DNA of 64,000 bases from Hygrophila difformis. Its lineage: Eukaryota; Streptophyta; Magnoliopsida; Lamiales; Acanthaceae. Under the pieces are notes generated by a model, which had not been told where the DNA came from, ran no database searches, and saw only the letters and a program-made list of their open reading frames with translations. Made by a program: the position numbers and the translations under genes. This document shows, one piece after another, positions 33,610-45,899 of the stretch (positions are counted from its first letter, which is position 1; each line of letters opens with the position of its first letter). Location of the stretch: assembly GCA_030278955.1 (NCBI GenBank), contig JAOANR010000011.1, positions 33,794,403-33,858,402 on the forward strand. The letters are read 5' to 3'.

Positions 33610-36600
33610 CCATTTCTCTCCTCTTCCGTTCAGCCACGCTACACCTCGTACCTCCTCTTCCGTTAACCACCCCTCCTAGCATGTAATAGTCGCCACCAGT
33701 GTCCACTGCGGCGTCTGCCTCAAGGATTCCGACGGGTGCCCACTCTATGCACCACAGCAATGTGCATCATCCTCCTCGGAGATTTCCACCGGCGGCATCC
33801 CCTGTCGCGAGACCTCCTCGGCCGCCCATCCTCCGGCACCTCCACTTAATAGGTTTCTTATTTTCTAATGATAAACCTGGTTTGGAGAATAAAATGCTAT
33901 CTCAATAAGATGATCCTGTTATAGACGAGGTTGAATGCCTTGGCCTATTTGATTTTATTTTATTTTTCCTTTTTTGGAGTTCCCCTATTTTTACTGAATA
34001 TATTTAGGTCAATACCTCTTGATTTTTGTCTCAGGAGGTCACTCTTGATTCAAGACGACGGTTCCATTGGAAACGGTGATTCATTTGTGGCTTTTCTCCG
34101 TGTGGTGCGGCAAGGACATTATGTGGATGAGATCGAAGAAAATTTAACTCACTGTTGTAAGCTTCACTATTCAGAAGTTGTTATCTTTTTGTTGATTTGT
34201 ATATTTTATTTTGTTGACTATGTTGATAAAATTTACCTTGTGCGTGGTGGTTTTAAGAGTTTTTGTATATAATACTGCTTTAAAAATTTTCCATTTTGAG
34301 TATTTTCATTGTGCTATTGATTTTCTGTTTCTTTTGATTTGTTTATGCAAATAGGATTCACAGCAAGATGGGCCAACGTGTGACGTTATCCCCTTGCCAG
34401 GCCAATTGTTGTAAGTGTCAGTTAGTTGAATGTCCGTGAGATTAGAAGACAATTGTTGGAATGTGTAGCATATGTGTAGATGGTTTTATGCCACTGGGCC
34501 TTAGTTACAGATCTATCTTCTTGAATGGTAGCTCAAATAATTCTATTCATCTGGTAATGTTTTCTACAGGGACATAACAAAATATCCCCCATTGATGAAA
34601 ACAAGCAAGCGCAACTTACTGAAATATTTAACAAAAAAGCATACGTTGGGTGAGTAGGTTTTACTGTTTTAAGTTTAACTCTATACATCTACATGTAGAT
34701 ATGAATATAATGTTGAACCCAGTCATGAGTAAGTTTATCTTAGTTTAAATTTTGAGCCTGAATAAACTAACCTTAAATTCTTTTGTAATATCTGTAGATT
34801 TCGGTATCTCACACACACAAGACACTTTACACTTTTGATATCTAAAAGGGATAACCAAAAGCGGAGAGTTGTATAGCTAAAGTTTGCTTTGTATTTCTTG
34901 CTTTGCTTCGCTCTAAGAATTATAACAATCGAAATACCTATTTATAGAAATAAAAACGTACAACAGACAACGAACATATGCTAAACTGTTCTTATGAAGG
35001 CTTCAATTACTTTCGGTGCCGTAGATGAGAATTCAACTCGGATGGATTTACTGTTACTTTGATGGCTTCAACAAATACGACATTTGATGTTTATGCCGTT
35101 TTTCCAACAACTTCCCCGTAAACTTCAAATGCTTCTGCCATCTGTCATCCCTATCAACTTATTGAACTTGTCAAGCAGTACCTTTGGCAATGGCTTTGTA
35201 AATATGTCTGCTACTTATTCTTGGCTTGCCACATGCATTAGTTCCACATTTCCGTTTTTCACCTGATCTCGGATAAAGTGGAAACGAACATCAATGTGTT
35301 TGCTCCTTTCATGATTCACTCGATTCTTCGCCAATTCAATTGCGGAGTTGTTGTCTATGTGAATCACTGTTCCTCTTGAGTGATTAATCTTCATCTTGCT
35401 CAATAGATTTCTGAGCCATATAGCATGACATACACACCAAGATGTTGCTACATATTCAGCTTCACATGTTGAGAGCGTCACGATTGGCTGCTTCTTTGAA
35501 AGCCAAGTGAAAGCAGCATTTCCTAGAAAGAACACATACCCTGCAGTACTTTTTCGATCATCAATATCTCCACCCAATCACTGTCAGAGTATCCAATCAG
35601 CTTGTAATCTTCTGTCCTCGAGTAGAATAATCCATGTGACGTTGTTCCTTGAATGTACCTGAGGATTCTCTTTAACGCCTTCCAGTGTGAGTAAGTTGGG
35701 TTCTCCATGAACCGACTCACAACGCCAACACTTAGTGCAATACCTGGCCTTGTGCATGTGAGGTAGCGAAGGCTTCCAACCAAGCTTCTGTACCTTCCTG
35801 GATCAACTTGTTCTCCTTCATCAAACTTTGAAAGTTTTGCTCCAGGTTCCATAGGTGTTGATACAGGGTTGCACTTCTCCATCTTGAATTCTTTCAAGAT
35901 CTTGTTCGCATATGTCTCCTGTACAAAGATGTCTCTTTCGGTTTGTCTAACTTCTAGACCAAGGAAGAACTTCATCAAGCCTAAGTCAGTCATCTCAAAC
36001 TCCTGTTTCATTCTTCTCTTGAAGTCTTCTATCATCTCATCACTGTTACCCATGAAAATGAGGTCATCGACATAAAGAGCAACAGATAAAATGTTACCAC
36101 CATTTTTCTTGATGTAGAGGGGATGCTCGTAGGGACATTGCTCAAACCCATTCTCCTTGAAATATGCATCAATGCGAGTATTCCACGCTCGCGGTGCTTG
36201 CTTTAGCCCGTAAAGCGCTTTCTTCAACTTCAACACCTTTATTTTTCCTCCAAGTTTCAAATAACCTGGTGGTTGCTCAATGTACACTTCTTCTTTGAGT
36301 ACACCACTCAAGAATGCAGTCTTGACATCCATTTGGAATATTGGCCATTTGTACTGAGCAGCTTGAGAAATGAGTAGCCGGATTGTCTCCATTCTTGCGA
36401 CAGGGGCAAAGACTTCATCATAATTGATTCCTTCCTTTTGCTTGTATCCCTTTGCGACAAGCCGTGCTTTGTATCGTTCGATCTCTCCTTGTGCATTCAT
36501 CTTTTTCTTATAGACCCATTTCACTCCAATGGCCTGACTTACTTTGGGCAATTCAGTGAGCTCCCATGTGTTGTTGCGCTCGATTGCTTCAATTTCTTCA

Positions 36601-39600
36601 TCCATGGCTGCCTTCCATTTTTCATCTATTACGACATCTTCATACTTGATATTTTCAGAATCTGCCAACAAACATACAAGATATACCTCTGTAGAGTCGT
36701 ACAAATCTTGGAGACTTCTCATTCGGGGTTGTCGTGGCTCATCTTCTTCTTCTTTTTCTTCAACAATTTCAGGATCTGTTGATAGAATTGTCGGAACAGC
36801 AGCTGATGATTCTGCGACTTCGTTGGTAAATTCCTTTGAGTTATTCCAGTCCCATTCACTTGCTTCATTCACTCGCACATCTTGACTTACTATCACCTTC
36901 TTGCCTATTGGGTCATACAGCTTATACCCTTTTGTCAGTCCATCATATCTGATAAAAACATATGCTTTGCTTTTATCTTCCAGCTTCATCCTTCGCGGAT
37001 CTGGTACATGAGCATAGGCTACACTACCGAATATCTTTAAATGAGAGACGGTAGGCTTCTTACCACTCCATGCTTCCAGTGGTGTTCGATTCTTCAACTT
37101 CATATGTGGGCACTGATTCTGTATGTAGACGGCGCACATCACAGCTTCTGTCCAGAACTCTTTGGGCATCTTCTTGCTTTTCAGCATCGACCGAACCATA
37201 TCTAGGATGGTTCTATTCTTCCTTTCAGCTACTCCATTTTGTTGGGGTGAGTATGGTGCTGTCAGAAATCTTCTTATGCTTTCTCGTTCACAGTACTCTC
37301 GGAAGGCTGTCGAGGTGTATTCGCCTCCTCTATCAGATCGAATTGCTTTGATGGATCTGCCAGCTTCTTTTTCAACACTCGCCTTGAATATTTTGAACAC
37401 CTTGAATGCTTCGGATTTTTCCTTCAGCAAATAGACCCACGTCCTTCGAGAGAAATCATCAATGAAATAGATGAAGTATCTCTTTCCGCTGAAAGATTCG
37501 GGAGTAATTGGTCCACATATGTCGGTGTGGATCAGCTCAAGCGGATGTTTCGCTTCATATTTGGCCTTCTTTTGAAATGAGGCTCTTGTTTGCTTCCCGA
37601 GTACACAATCTTCACAAAATTCTCCTCCAAAATCCATGCTTGGAAGACCTTTTACCATCTTCCTCTTCACTAGCTTTTTCAGGCCATTATAATGTAAGTG
37701 GCCAAAGCGATGATGCCATAGCGATGCTTTATCTACTTCTTTGACTTGTAAGCATTTCCCCTGCAAGCTTCGCAGGTTCAACTTGTACATTCGATTTCTT
37801 TCCATTTCGACTTGAGCTATCAAACGTTCTTGCTTGTCTTTCAGGTGCAGCGATTGATCTTTCAGAAAGGTTGAGTAACCTTTCTCTGCGAGCCGGCCAA
37901 GACTCAAGATTTTGTTTTTGAGATCTGGGACATAGTAGACATCTTGGATTGTCCCTATCAAGCCATCATTCTGTGTGAAACATATCGGGCCTCGACCTTT
38001 GACTTTCACTTTTGATGCATCTCCGAATGATACATTCCCATGGTTGATTTTCTGCATTTCTTTGAATAAGTGCTCATCATATCACATGTGGTTGCTTGCT
38101 CCAGAATCGAGGTACCAGGATGTGTCATTGTTGACATCATTGTGGGCCATCATGAGAACACCTCCATTTGCTTTGTCTTCCACGGCTAGGTTGGTTGTCT
38201 CTTCCACTCGTTTGTTGGCCCGACACTCTTTTGCAAAGTGTCCCATCTTGCCACAGTTATAACAACCCTCGTTGTTGCAGTCTTCGGCATGGTGACCATA
38301 TTTGTGGCACTTTTGGCATTTGACGTGGGCATGATTTGATCGACCACCTCTTCCTCGAGCGCGTCCTCTTCCACGCCAATTTGCTTGACTTCCTTAAAAT
38401 TTGTCCCTATGGTATCCTTCATAACTGTTGTCTTTGATACCACGACCGTGTCCATGATTTCCACGGTCATATCCTCTCCCCCAAAAGTTTTGAGTGTAGA
38501 GAGCCTTCTTATCTTTAATTGACGCCTTGGTTTGGAGTGCCTGGTCGAGTGACTCCTCTTTCCTTTTCTTTTTTCTTTGTTCATGTGCTTCGAGAGATCC
38601 AGCGAGCTCTTCAACAGTGAGCACTTTGAGGTCTTTCGATTCTTCAATCGCGCACACAACATTTTCGAAATCATTAGTTAATGATCTCAATATTTTCTCC
38701 ACAATTCTGGCATCGGACAATTCTTCACCATTCCAATTTAGTTGGTTTGCCACGGTCTGGACACGTGTGATGTAGTCGGACACGTATTTTGACTCCTTCA
38801 TTTTCATGCTTTCAAACTCTTCTCGAAGGGTTTGGAGACGCACTTGCTTTACCCGGTCGGCTCCTTTGAATGATTTTTCAAGGATGTCCCACGCTTGTTT
38901 TGAGGTGGTGGCACCGGATATCTTTTCGAAGCCTGACTCATCAACGGCTCGGAATAACATGTAAAGGGCTCCACTATCTTTGGATCGCGCATCTTTCAAC
39001 ACTTTCTGTTCAGCTGCGGTTAATTTCCCGGTAATTTCTGGTTCTTCAAAACCATTTTGAACCACGTCCCATGCATCTTGAGCTCCGAGAAGGGCTTTCA
39101 TTTGAATACTCCACTTCTCATAATTTGCTTTTGTAAGCTGCGGCAGTGACATTTGTCCTGTAATATTTGCCATGGGACCTGTATATTTTAAATTCAGATA
39201 ATATATATATATATATATATATTTGAACCAACAATTAATTCTAATTGAAAGCCTTGTCAGTGAATGACTTTTGGTTTCAATTGAATTAATTGTGTCAACT
39301 ACCAATTCTTTTAATTTCTCCCTCTGCTTGAAAATTGGGCAATAAATTTGTTGCTTTTAATAAATGCTCAACGGCTTGCTAAGCCCACCAAAATTGCTTC
39401 ACTTTAATATTACTGCTTCACTTTTAATTTTGTATCTCCTTGAGTCTTAATTTTCCATGGATCGCCAAAATTGAATTAGAGAATCTGCTCGTATTCACAC
39501 CTTCCTTTTGGAAGCAGCAGAAGGAGAGACCAGCATTGGATTTTAAGCAGACCGGCACAGCACCAGTAGGAGGGAGATCTGGCGGTGGCAGGAGGTGCTC

Positions 39601-40314
39601 ATGGTGGCAGCTACTTGGAGAGAACTGGTCGGCGCTTGGAGAAGGCTGGGACAAGCGGCTTGGGACTAGGTTGCGCTGTGGCGGTGCGGGTTCGCCGAAA
39701 AGAGGTTGCAGGCGGCGGACAGCAGCTCGAAGGAAACCACGGTGGGTAAATTTAATTCTTTTAATTTGAGTGTTTATACTCAAACCTGTTTTGCTCTGAG
39801 TTCGGATCACTCTGGCTCTGATACCAATTTGTAGATTTCGGTATCTCACACACACAAGACACTTTACACTTTTGATATCTAAAAGGGATAACCAAAAGCG
39901 GAGAGTTGTATAGCTAAAGCTTGCTTTGTATTTCTTGCTTTGCTTCGCTCTAAGAATTACAACAATCGAAATACCTATTTATAGAAATAAAAACATATAA
40001 CAGACAATGAATATATGCTAAACTGTTCTTATGATGGCTTCGATTACTTTCGGGGCCGTAGATAAGTATTCAACTCGGATGGCTTTACTGTTACTTTGAT
40101 GGCTTCAACAAATACGGCATTTGCCGTTTTTCCAACAATATATTTTCCTTGCAGTTACGACATTCAAACTGGTATACAAGATCCCTATGGAGATTGTGTT
40201 GCAACGATGAGATTCTATATGAGAATGAGATCACAATCCCATAAGGTGGAAGATTATCGAATGGCTACAGAACCACAAAAAACGAAACAATCTAGCCTCA
40301 TGGCGTCGAAGTGA
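33610..40314 (+). CDS. Putative spliced gene of unknown function carrying a Copia element in an intron
   Basis: Candidate exons on the plus strand with good splice signals: first exon from about 33610 (C/T-rich leader, then a Pro/His-rich frame [20 protein letters not shown]); 34036-34156 (ctcag| to |gtaag, [19 protein letters not shown]); 34355-34410; 34571-34650; and, beyond the Copia insertion, 40155-40314. The last begins after ttttccttgcag and ends at a TGA. The last two exons join in phase as [15 protein letters not shown] + [20 protein letters not shown], which reads like real protein. An alternative frame is possible, and the join of the 34036 and 34355 exons meets a stop, so the model is incomplete or the gene is broken. 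I do not recognise the product. Confidence 0.35.
34793..40137 (-). mobile_element. Ty1/copia retrotransposon, 5.3 kb, nearly intact
   Basis: LTRs at 34793-35109 (317 bp) and 39830-40137 (308 bp) share TGTAGATTTCGG at one end and TTTTTCCAACA at the other, and are nearly identical. In element orientation (minus strand) the right copy is the 5' LTR. The primer site TGGTATCAGAGCC lies just inside it (plus 39814-39826), and a purine tract (ACGGGGAAGT) precedes the 3' LTR. Flanks atatc (34788-34792) and atata (40138-40142) are probably a 5-bp duplication with one change. The high LTR similarity implies a recent insertion. Confidence 0.95.
35122..39173 (-). pseudogene. Copia gag-pol polyprotein with a few inactivating changes
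   Basis: Start [15 protein letters not shown] at 39173. Gag (UBN2 type) is followed by two CCHC knuckles ([11 protein letters not shown] and [14 protein letters not shown], about 38310-38220). The protease has DSGASNHM followed by an in-frame TGA (about 38083). Integrase shows the GAG-pre region ([17 protein letters not shown]) and catalytic residues in [20 protein letters not shown] and [14 protein letters not shown] has [21 protein letters not shown] and the catalytic [12 protein letters not shown]. RNase H has GYSDSDW, then a one-base shift near 35570, CEAEYVA, and an early stop before [11 protein letters not shown]. One shift in gag near 38400 and these changes are all that separate it from an open frame of about 1350 codons. 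Confidence 0.92.
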
Positions 40315-40710
40315 GCTTGAAAGTATGAGTCCATAATAGATGTTGGACTTATCAGAATCTGATTTTTAGTGTTGGTGCATGTATAAATAGAAGGTGAGGA
40401 CTCCTATGTCTTTCTGACCCGAGTTGAACACTTTCCTTTTGGATTGAGATTTTGTTGTTACATAACAGCGCATTACAGTGATATATGATCATTATCCCGT
40501 TCACCGAATGTGCCTATTACATTTCCATTATTTTTTACCACGTTTATTCTAATGAAATTATATTTATCATTACCCTAAATAAATGAAAAAATATCTACGT
40601 TCAAAAATTTAAATTTATTTGGGAACCACAAAAATTTAAATGGTGTGAATTCAATCATTATTATATATGATTTCTAAAAAGTTTGATTTGATTTGATAAA
40701 TCAAATCAAA

Positions 40711-40973
40711 TACTTCCTCTGTTGTTTTTTTTTTGCTACGTTTGATAAATGTGTACTGTTCACATGCATATTTGACTTAAAGTTATATCATAGTTATACA
40801 AATTAAAATATAGCCAAGTGAGATCTTATTAGATTCGTCTCGTCTTATAGTTTTTAAATATCCAACTTTTAAAATTTTTAAATGTACCGAATTTGAGTTA
40901 TTAGTGGTTTAAAATGTGTATTGGACTGCGTGCTGGGTGAGTCCGTAGCAATATTTAAAAAACAGAGGAAGTA
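40711..40973. mobile_element. Stowaway-like MITE
   Basis: 263 bp bounded by tacttcctctgtt and aacagaggaagta, inverted copies that include the TA target duplication. The interior is related to the element at 43906-44171 in the opposite orientation (nttggactgcgtgctgg... against cacacagtccaatacac). No coding capacity. A short palindrome of tttgattt type lies just upstream (40682-40710). Confidence 0.85.
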
Positions 40974-41036
40974 TTAAAAATGGAAAAGAGAGATGTGCAA
41001 TTTCCAAGGACATTAATTGTAGATGCATGCATATAG

Positions 41037-42175
41037 CACTACAAGAAAAAAACGGATTACCAACCGAAGAATGCGGTCGGTAACTCTCTTTTACGGATCG
41101 TTTCGGTCTTTACCGACCGAATTACCGACCGCAAAAGTCGGTCGGTAATATGCTGGTATGGAATTTTCTGCCGACCAAAAAATTTTGCCGTCGGGACCCT
41201 GCCGACCGCACATAGGTCGGCAAAATTACTGACCGAATTACCGACCGCACGTGTGGTCGGTACTATCTAGTCCCAAAAGGTCCGGGATATGGTTACGGAC
41301 CGAATTATCGACCGCAATTTGCGGTCGGAAATTCTCTTTTAGGAAAAAAAGAATGTGCTCGGGAGGGCTCGAACCCAACACCTCACATCAACCAACCTCA
41401 ATACTAACCACCTTGGCTAACTACCTACATCATCAGTCAAATTCCACCATGTGTCATATATGGTATACCTTCCCAAATATGTTGAATGATTTTGCTGAAG
41501 AGAGGGCTCGAACCCAAGTCTCCCTCCTCATTCCCTCGCGCGTGTGGCATCTGTGTACTTCATGTTTCATGTTATTGTATGGAATGCATTATATATAACC
41601 TATATATATACATATATACATATAAATGTCTAAATTATAAACTAAATTAAAATGTAAAATAAATAAATTAATTAATTAAAAACTAAAATTATAAGTAATT
41701 AAATAAAATAATTAATTAATTGGCTCAAACATATAAATAATTAAATTATAAAAATAATAAAAAAACTATTTAATAAAAATATAAAATAAATAATAAAATA
41801 TTCAGAAAAAAATTTAGCCACCGCAATTGCAGTCAGTAAATTAAATTTTTATAAAAAAAATTGAAATTTTTTTAAAAAGTTAAAATAGAATTTGCGACCG
41901 CAATTACGGTTGGTAAATTATATTTTTTTAAAATAATATTAAAAATTAAAAAAAAAAATGGAATGGGATTTGCGACCGCAATTGCGGTCGGCAATGCGGT
42001 CGGTAATGCCGACCACTTTTATTGCGGTCGGTGTTTTGGTCGCCAAAAAACCCCCTTCGCGATTACGGATATATTTTTCCGGACCAACATTTCGGTCAGG
42101 AATGCGGTCGGTAATGACGACCGGTCTTTGCTCGGTCGGAAATTGCGGTCGGTAATCTGCAAATTTCTTGTAGTG
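41037..42175. mobile_element. Non-autonomous CACTA (En/Spm) element with TAG target duplication
   Basis: Ends are CACTACAAGAAAAAAAC at the left and CAAATTTCTTGTAGTG at the right, inverted copies with the diagnostic CACTA/TAGTG. The 3-bp sequence tag precedes (41034-41036) and follows (42176-42178) the element. Both subterminal regions are packed with short direct and inverted repeats of the types ccgaccgcaa and gcggtcggtaat, as expected for transposase-binding sites, including the perfect 16-bp palindrome gaccgcaattgcggtc at 41974-41989. The 1139-bp length and lack of a transposase frame make it a deletion derivative needing a partner. Confidence 0.95.
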
Positions 42176-43905
42176 TAGGTAATCAATTATTCTGCCGCAA
42201 TTTTAAAATATTGACCGCATTATTTTACATTAGCTTTTGGTGGAAGCTTTACTCTGCATTAATTTAAAAATGAGACCTGCATTATTTAGTAGCTTTTGGT
42301 AGAAGCTTTGGAGTAGAAGTGTATGTATTGACATGGAAGACTTATACATCGTTTATAATACCATCTTCAAGTGAGACCATCAAACTCAAACAAAATATAG
42401 AGTAAATATTGAAACTTTTGACAATTTCCCACTATATGAGTATTTTCTGAAAAGAATATAATCCCGGTTTAATTTTATTTAATGAAATCAATTAGGAAGA
42501 TGGAGTTGGGATTAGGGATATAATTATAGGTTGTCACGTTTTTACATACTCATGTAGGAAACTGTGGCCCGAAAGCGCACGGTGTCAAAAATTGCAGTAA
42601 TTTATAGGAAGACCGGATCGTTCACTGGAGGATGCGCGATAGAGGTCTCACACCGTTTTACTAGATTTTCCACTCGTATTGCTCTAATCAGTTTGGAGTT
42701 GGACTAACAACTACCTGACTGAATCTAATCTAAACTAAGGAAGCAGTTAAATTATTCTACAAAGCGCATTAAAATTATTCTAAAAAGCAATTAAAATTAT
42801 TTTAGGAAAGCTGTAAATCTATGCTATACTAGCTATGAAGCTGATTCAAAAAGATGACAGAAGGGACAGGGAGAAAAGAATAAGGATTGGACAAGATTCA
42901 GATAAAGCATAATTAAACTTCCATTTTTAATATACAGATCTTTGTTTGGGACAATCCTGTCAGATAGCTAGTTTTCATACTCTCAGTACTATGTTCCCTT
43001 TAACAGACAGGTACTTACAGTATGAGTTTACATGTTCTTAAGACCACAAATTCTAAGATACCACAGGTTCATAACTGCCCCGGCCAGGGGTATGTTATTT
43101 CACCTGCGGTGGACAAGCAACACCTGACAAATCATTAGTTGAAGTGCCAAGTACTGCTATCATTCCCCCAATGTCACTCCCAAAGTCTAAAAATAAGCCT
43201 GAACTATCCCTTAACTCTCAGTCCTAGTAGCAGTTAGAAGATCTAGCGATGCTTCCGAGTGACCTCTATAAAAGCGATTAAAGGAAAGCAGTAAAGAAGG
43301 CATTTTAAAATTCTATCACTCGGAAGTTTCAAAAGCTTCGTACTGGTAGTATAAGAAGCCCCCGGACAGGATGACCGGATGTGGATCAAGAATTCCCGGA
43401 TCTCGGTGAACCGCTCGCAACGTTCAATTCCTTCTGGGTGATTATGAAATACAAACTAATGAAATGAACTAATAGATTAGTTCGTTCCGGATGCACTCAC
43501 TCAGGACTCAAAATTAGGCTTCGGCAGAAGAGGATAGCAGTTGAAAGGAACTCAACCCTATCTTAGAAAATAACCAAGGCCTACATATTGTTCCTCTAGA
43601 ATTACCTATCACATTGTATTTGAATCCAAGTTGATCCCATCTCGGTGTGACAGTTAAGACCAAATTCCCAACACATAGCAATTTCGGAAAATAAAAGATT
43701 TGAAAACCATTCCCTAAACAGGTACTAGACTCTCAATTAAGAACACAGACCCTTTCAGCCTAGGTGAGACCTAATCGTTGACTCTGCTTCTGATTCCCCA
43801 AAATCAACCCTTGACAGAATATGAACTAGTCATAACTGAGGAATTTATCCCTTACTTAGATCCGGAGTTTTGTAAATGAATTTTTGTTGGAAATTTAATA
43901 AGCAA
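42176..43905. other. Non-coding DNA, nothing firmly recognised
   Basis: No gene or complete element. Near 42205-42315 a ~65-bp segment is tandemly duplicated in diverged form (tagcttttggtggaagcttt and tagcttttggtagaagcttt). The 42550-43860 part is less AT-rich than its surroundings and may be an old LTR, but no ends were found. Confidence 0.35.
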
Positions 43906-44171
43906 TACTTCCTCTGTTCTATTTTAAATGCACTCATCCTGCATTTCACACAGTCCAATACACATTTTTAAATCTCAATAACTCAAATTATACATAAGTA
44001 AAAATTATAAAAAAAAATAATATTATAAAACTACGTGATTAGATGAATCTAACAAGATCTCACTTGACTATGTTTTATCTTATATAATTATGCTAAAAAA
44101 ATTGATCAAAGTTACTTAATGAATAGTAACTACTATGCAAATGTATCAATTATATGAGAACGGAGGAAGTA
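43906..44171. mobile_element. Stowaway-like MITE
   Basis: 266 bp from tacttcctctgttctatttt to its inverted partner gagaacggaggaagta, including TA duplications at both ends. This intact copy is the reference for the split copy at 16545-18735 and for 40711-40973. Confidence 0.88.
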
Positions 44172-44632
44172 TCTGTTTAAATCTAGACTTCTAATGTCCA
44201 AGGGAAGGATCCCAAAATATTATGACCACAATATTTACATAATAATAGCATGCATACGGATATATGGAAGTGTAAAATTAATTAACCCAAAATATAATGG
44301 CGGGTTTAGACAGAATGAGAGACACAAATATGAGGGAGCCGTGAGGGAAAATGGTGGCAGAATAATAGGGTGGACTGCAAACATCTGCTATCCAATTTCC
44401 TAATTACTCGGATGGAATGAATTTAGACAGCAGAAGCCCTATAATGGCAGTGTTGCTACCAGTTGGGTTCCTACTGTCTACGAACTCAGATAAAAACCTA
44501 CATGTTTCTTCTCTGCAATGCTCGTCAGTTAATATTGACAGATATTGACTGACTCATATTTCAGATTAGAATTTGGGTTTGGAAATTAAAATAAGGAAAA
44601 TAAAACTGTATTTGGATAATAATTAGCTGAGT

Positions 44633-44766
44633 GGCTACTTCATTTCCCGGTGAAAGGACCGTTCGCCTGACCTCATTAATCATTATCCAAACCATGCAAA
44701 ATAACAAACAATAATTGATACACAGACTACGGGCTACTTCATTTCCCGGTGAAGGGACCGTTCGCC
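44633..44766. repeat. 35-bp direct repeat, 99 bp apart
   Basis: 44633-44667 and 44732-44766 both read ggctacttcatttcccggtg followed by aa(a/g)ggaccgttcgcc, one mismatch in 35. Meaning unknown. Confidence 0.9.
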
Positions 44767-44848
44767 AACATTATTCTGTGATATCTTTTACTGTTGATTC
44801 ACACATCACGAAAAAGACAAAAGGAAAATAAGTAAAATAAAAGAGGAT

Positions 44849-44882
44849 GCCTTGTATGAGAGACATTAGTTTCTCATACAAG
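44849..44882. repeat. Perfect 12-bp hairpin with 10-bp loop
   Basis: ccttgtatgaga, loop gacattagtt, tctcatacaagg. It lies about 50 bp before the AT-rich flank of the viral insertion. Confidence 0.85.
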
Positions 44883-44928
44883 GTTCCATAATTAATGACT
44901 TAAATAATCCTTCATACCATAATTAACG

Positions 44929-45130
44929 AATAAAGGCCAAAATGGTCCTTTATCTTTGCTAAAAAACCAAAATAGTCCTTTATGTTTTAAAATACCAAAA
45001 TAGTCCTCTACATATCCATAAAATAGCCAAAATAGTCCTTTTGTATTATTAAATTGGGCTAGTGGACATCTACACTTTTATATTTAACCCCAACCTTTCA
45101 AAAACTTTCATTAAGGCCCTAGGAAGGTTT
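44929..45130. repeat. Left flank of the viral insertion: gtccttta-rich sequence, inverted partner at 51700-51920
   Basis: Repeated phrases of the type ccaaaatagtcctttat occur four times in 130 bp. The right flank of the virus (51700-51920), read on the other strand, has the same character: aataaatgcccaattagtca, attagtcctctacc, tttagtccttttt, and caacctttcaaa in both. The virus therefore sits between degenerate inverted copies of one sequence. Confidence 0.65.
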
Positions 45131-45206
45131 GACTTTGTACAAAAAGGTCATCTTTCAAAACTTAAATAATTTTATTGTCCATATGACTTTGGATCCGCAT
45201 GAAAAT

Positions 45207-45218
45207 TGGTATCAGAGC
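45207..45218 (+). other. Primer-binding site for tRNA-iMet of the pararetrovirus
   Basis: tggtatcagagc, the standard 12-nt match to the initiator tRNA 3' end, about 220 bp before the first viral ORF. Confidence 0.85.
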
Positions 45219-45425
45219 CTAGATTTTATTGAAGAACATATTAATTATATTATTTATAATATTTTATTTCTTAATGGAGAAGATTTAATTATTTAATGGA
45301 TTCAATGAATTTGAAACCAACGAGTTATTTCCAAATTTTGGAAATAAAAAATAGAAAATTCCAAAGGAATTTCTTGAACTTGTCCATGGGACAAGATATT
45401 ATCAAAATTAGTTTCTTTTCTAAAA

Positions 45426-45809
45426 ATGAGAGGAACAGACTGGAAAGAAATTGATTCGGATAGCTCTAAGTTCTCACAGGACTTAAGGGAAATCCAAAAA
45501 ACGATTCAAGATTATGGTAACCGGGTATTAATTTTACCTGGAAAAATAGATAACTTGAATCAATCAACAGAGAAGATCTTGAAATTATTTCAAGATCTAA
45601 AGAAAGAGATTTTAAATTTGAAATTTGATATTTCGGATATCACGAAAAGGCAAAAGGATATTCCTGGATCTTCCAAGAATAACCAAGCCAATATTAGAGA
45701 TGCATTCGGACCCGTACAAGCTTTACACCAAAAAGGTAAAGCAAGTATGGTTCCAAAGCAGAAATCACAAAAAGAGCTTATGATCGATCTCTTGAAATCA
45801 GTCGAATGA
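45426..45809 (+). pseudogene. Viral ORF1, N-terminal coiled-coil part
   Basis: 127 codons. Residues 15-75 have a heptad pattern (QDLREIQKTIQDYGNRV, LNQSTEKILKLFQDLKKEI), the tail is basic, and it ends at a TGA. Caulimovirids often have a coiled coil ahead of the coat protein that mediates virion association. In solendoviruses a single ORF1 spans this and the coat protein, so the stop and the shift to the next frame probably represent decay. Confidence 0.6.
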
Positions 45810-45899
45810 GTGTTTCCAGGGCAGATCTATCAGATCCACAAGAATTAGCATAATCATTTTCCTAACTTGGGATTATGGATCTAGTTAATGTAAAACCCA

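Noticed and set aside
35869..38775. Plus-strand open frames within the Copia element
   Set aside because: Antisense shadows of the gag-pol frame; no independent motif.
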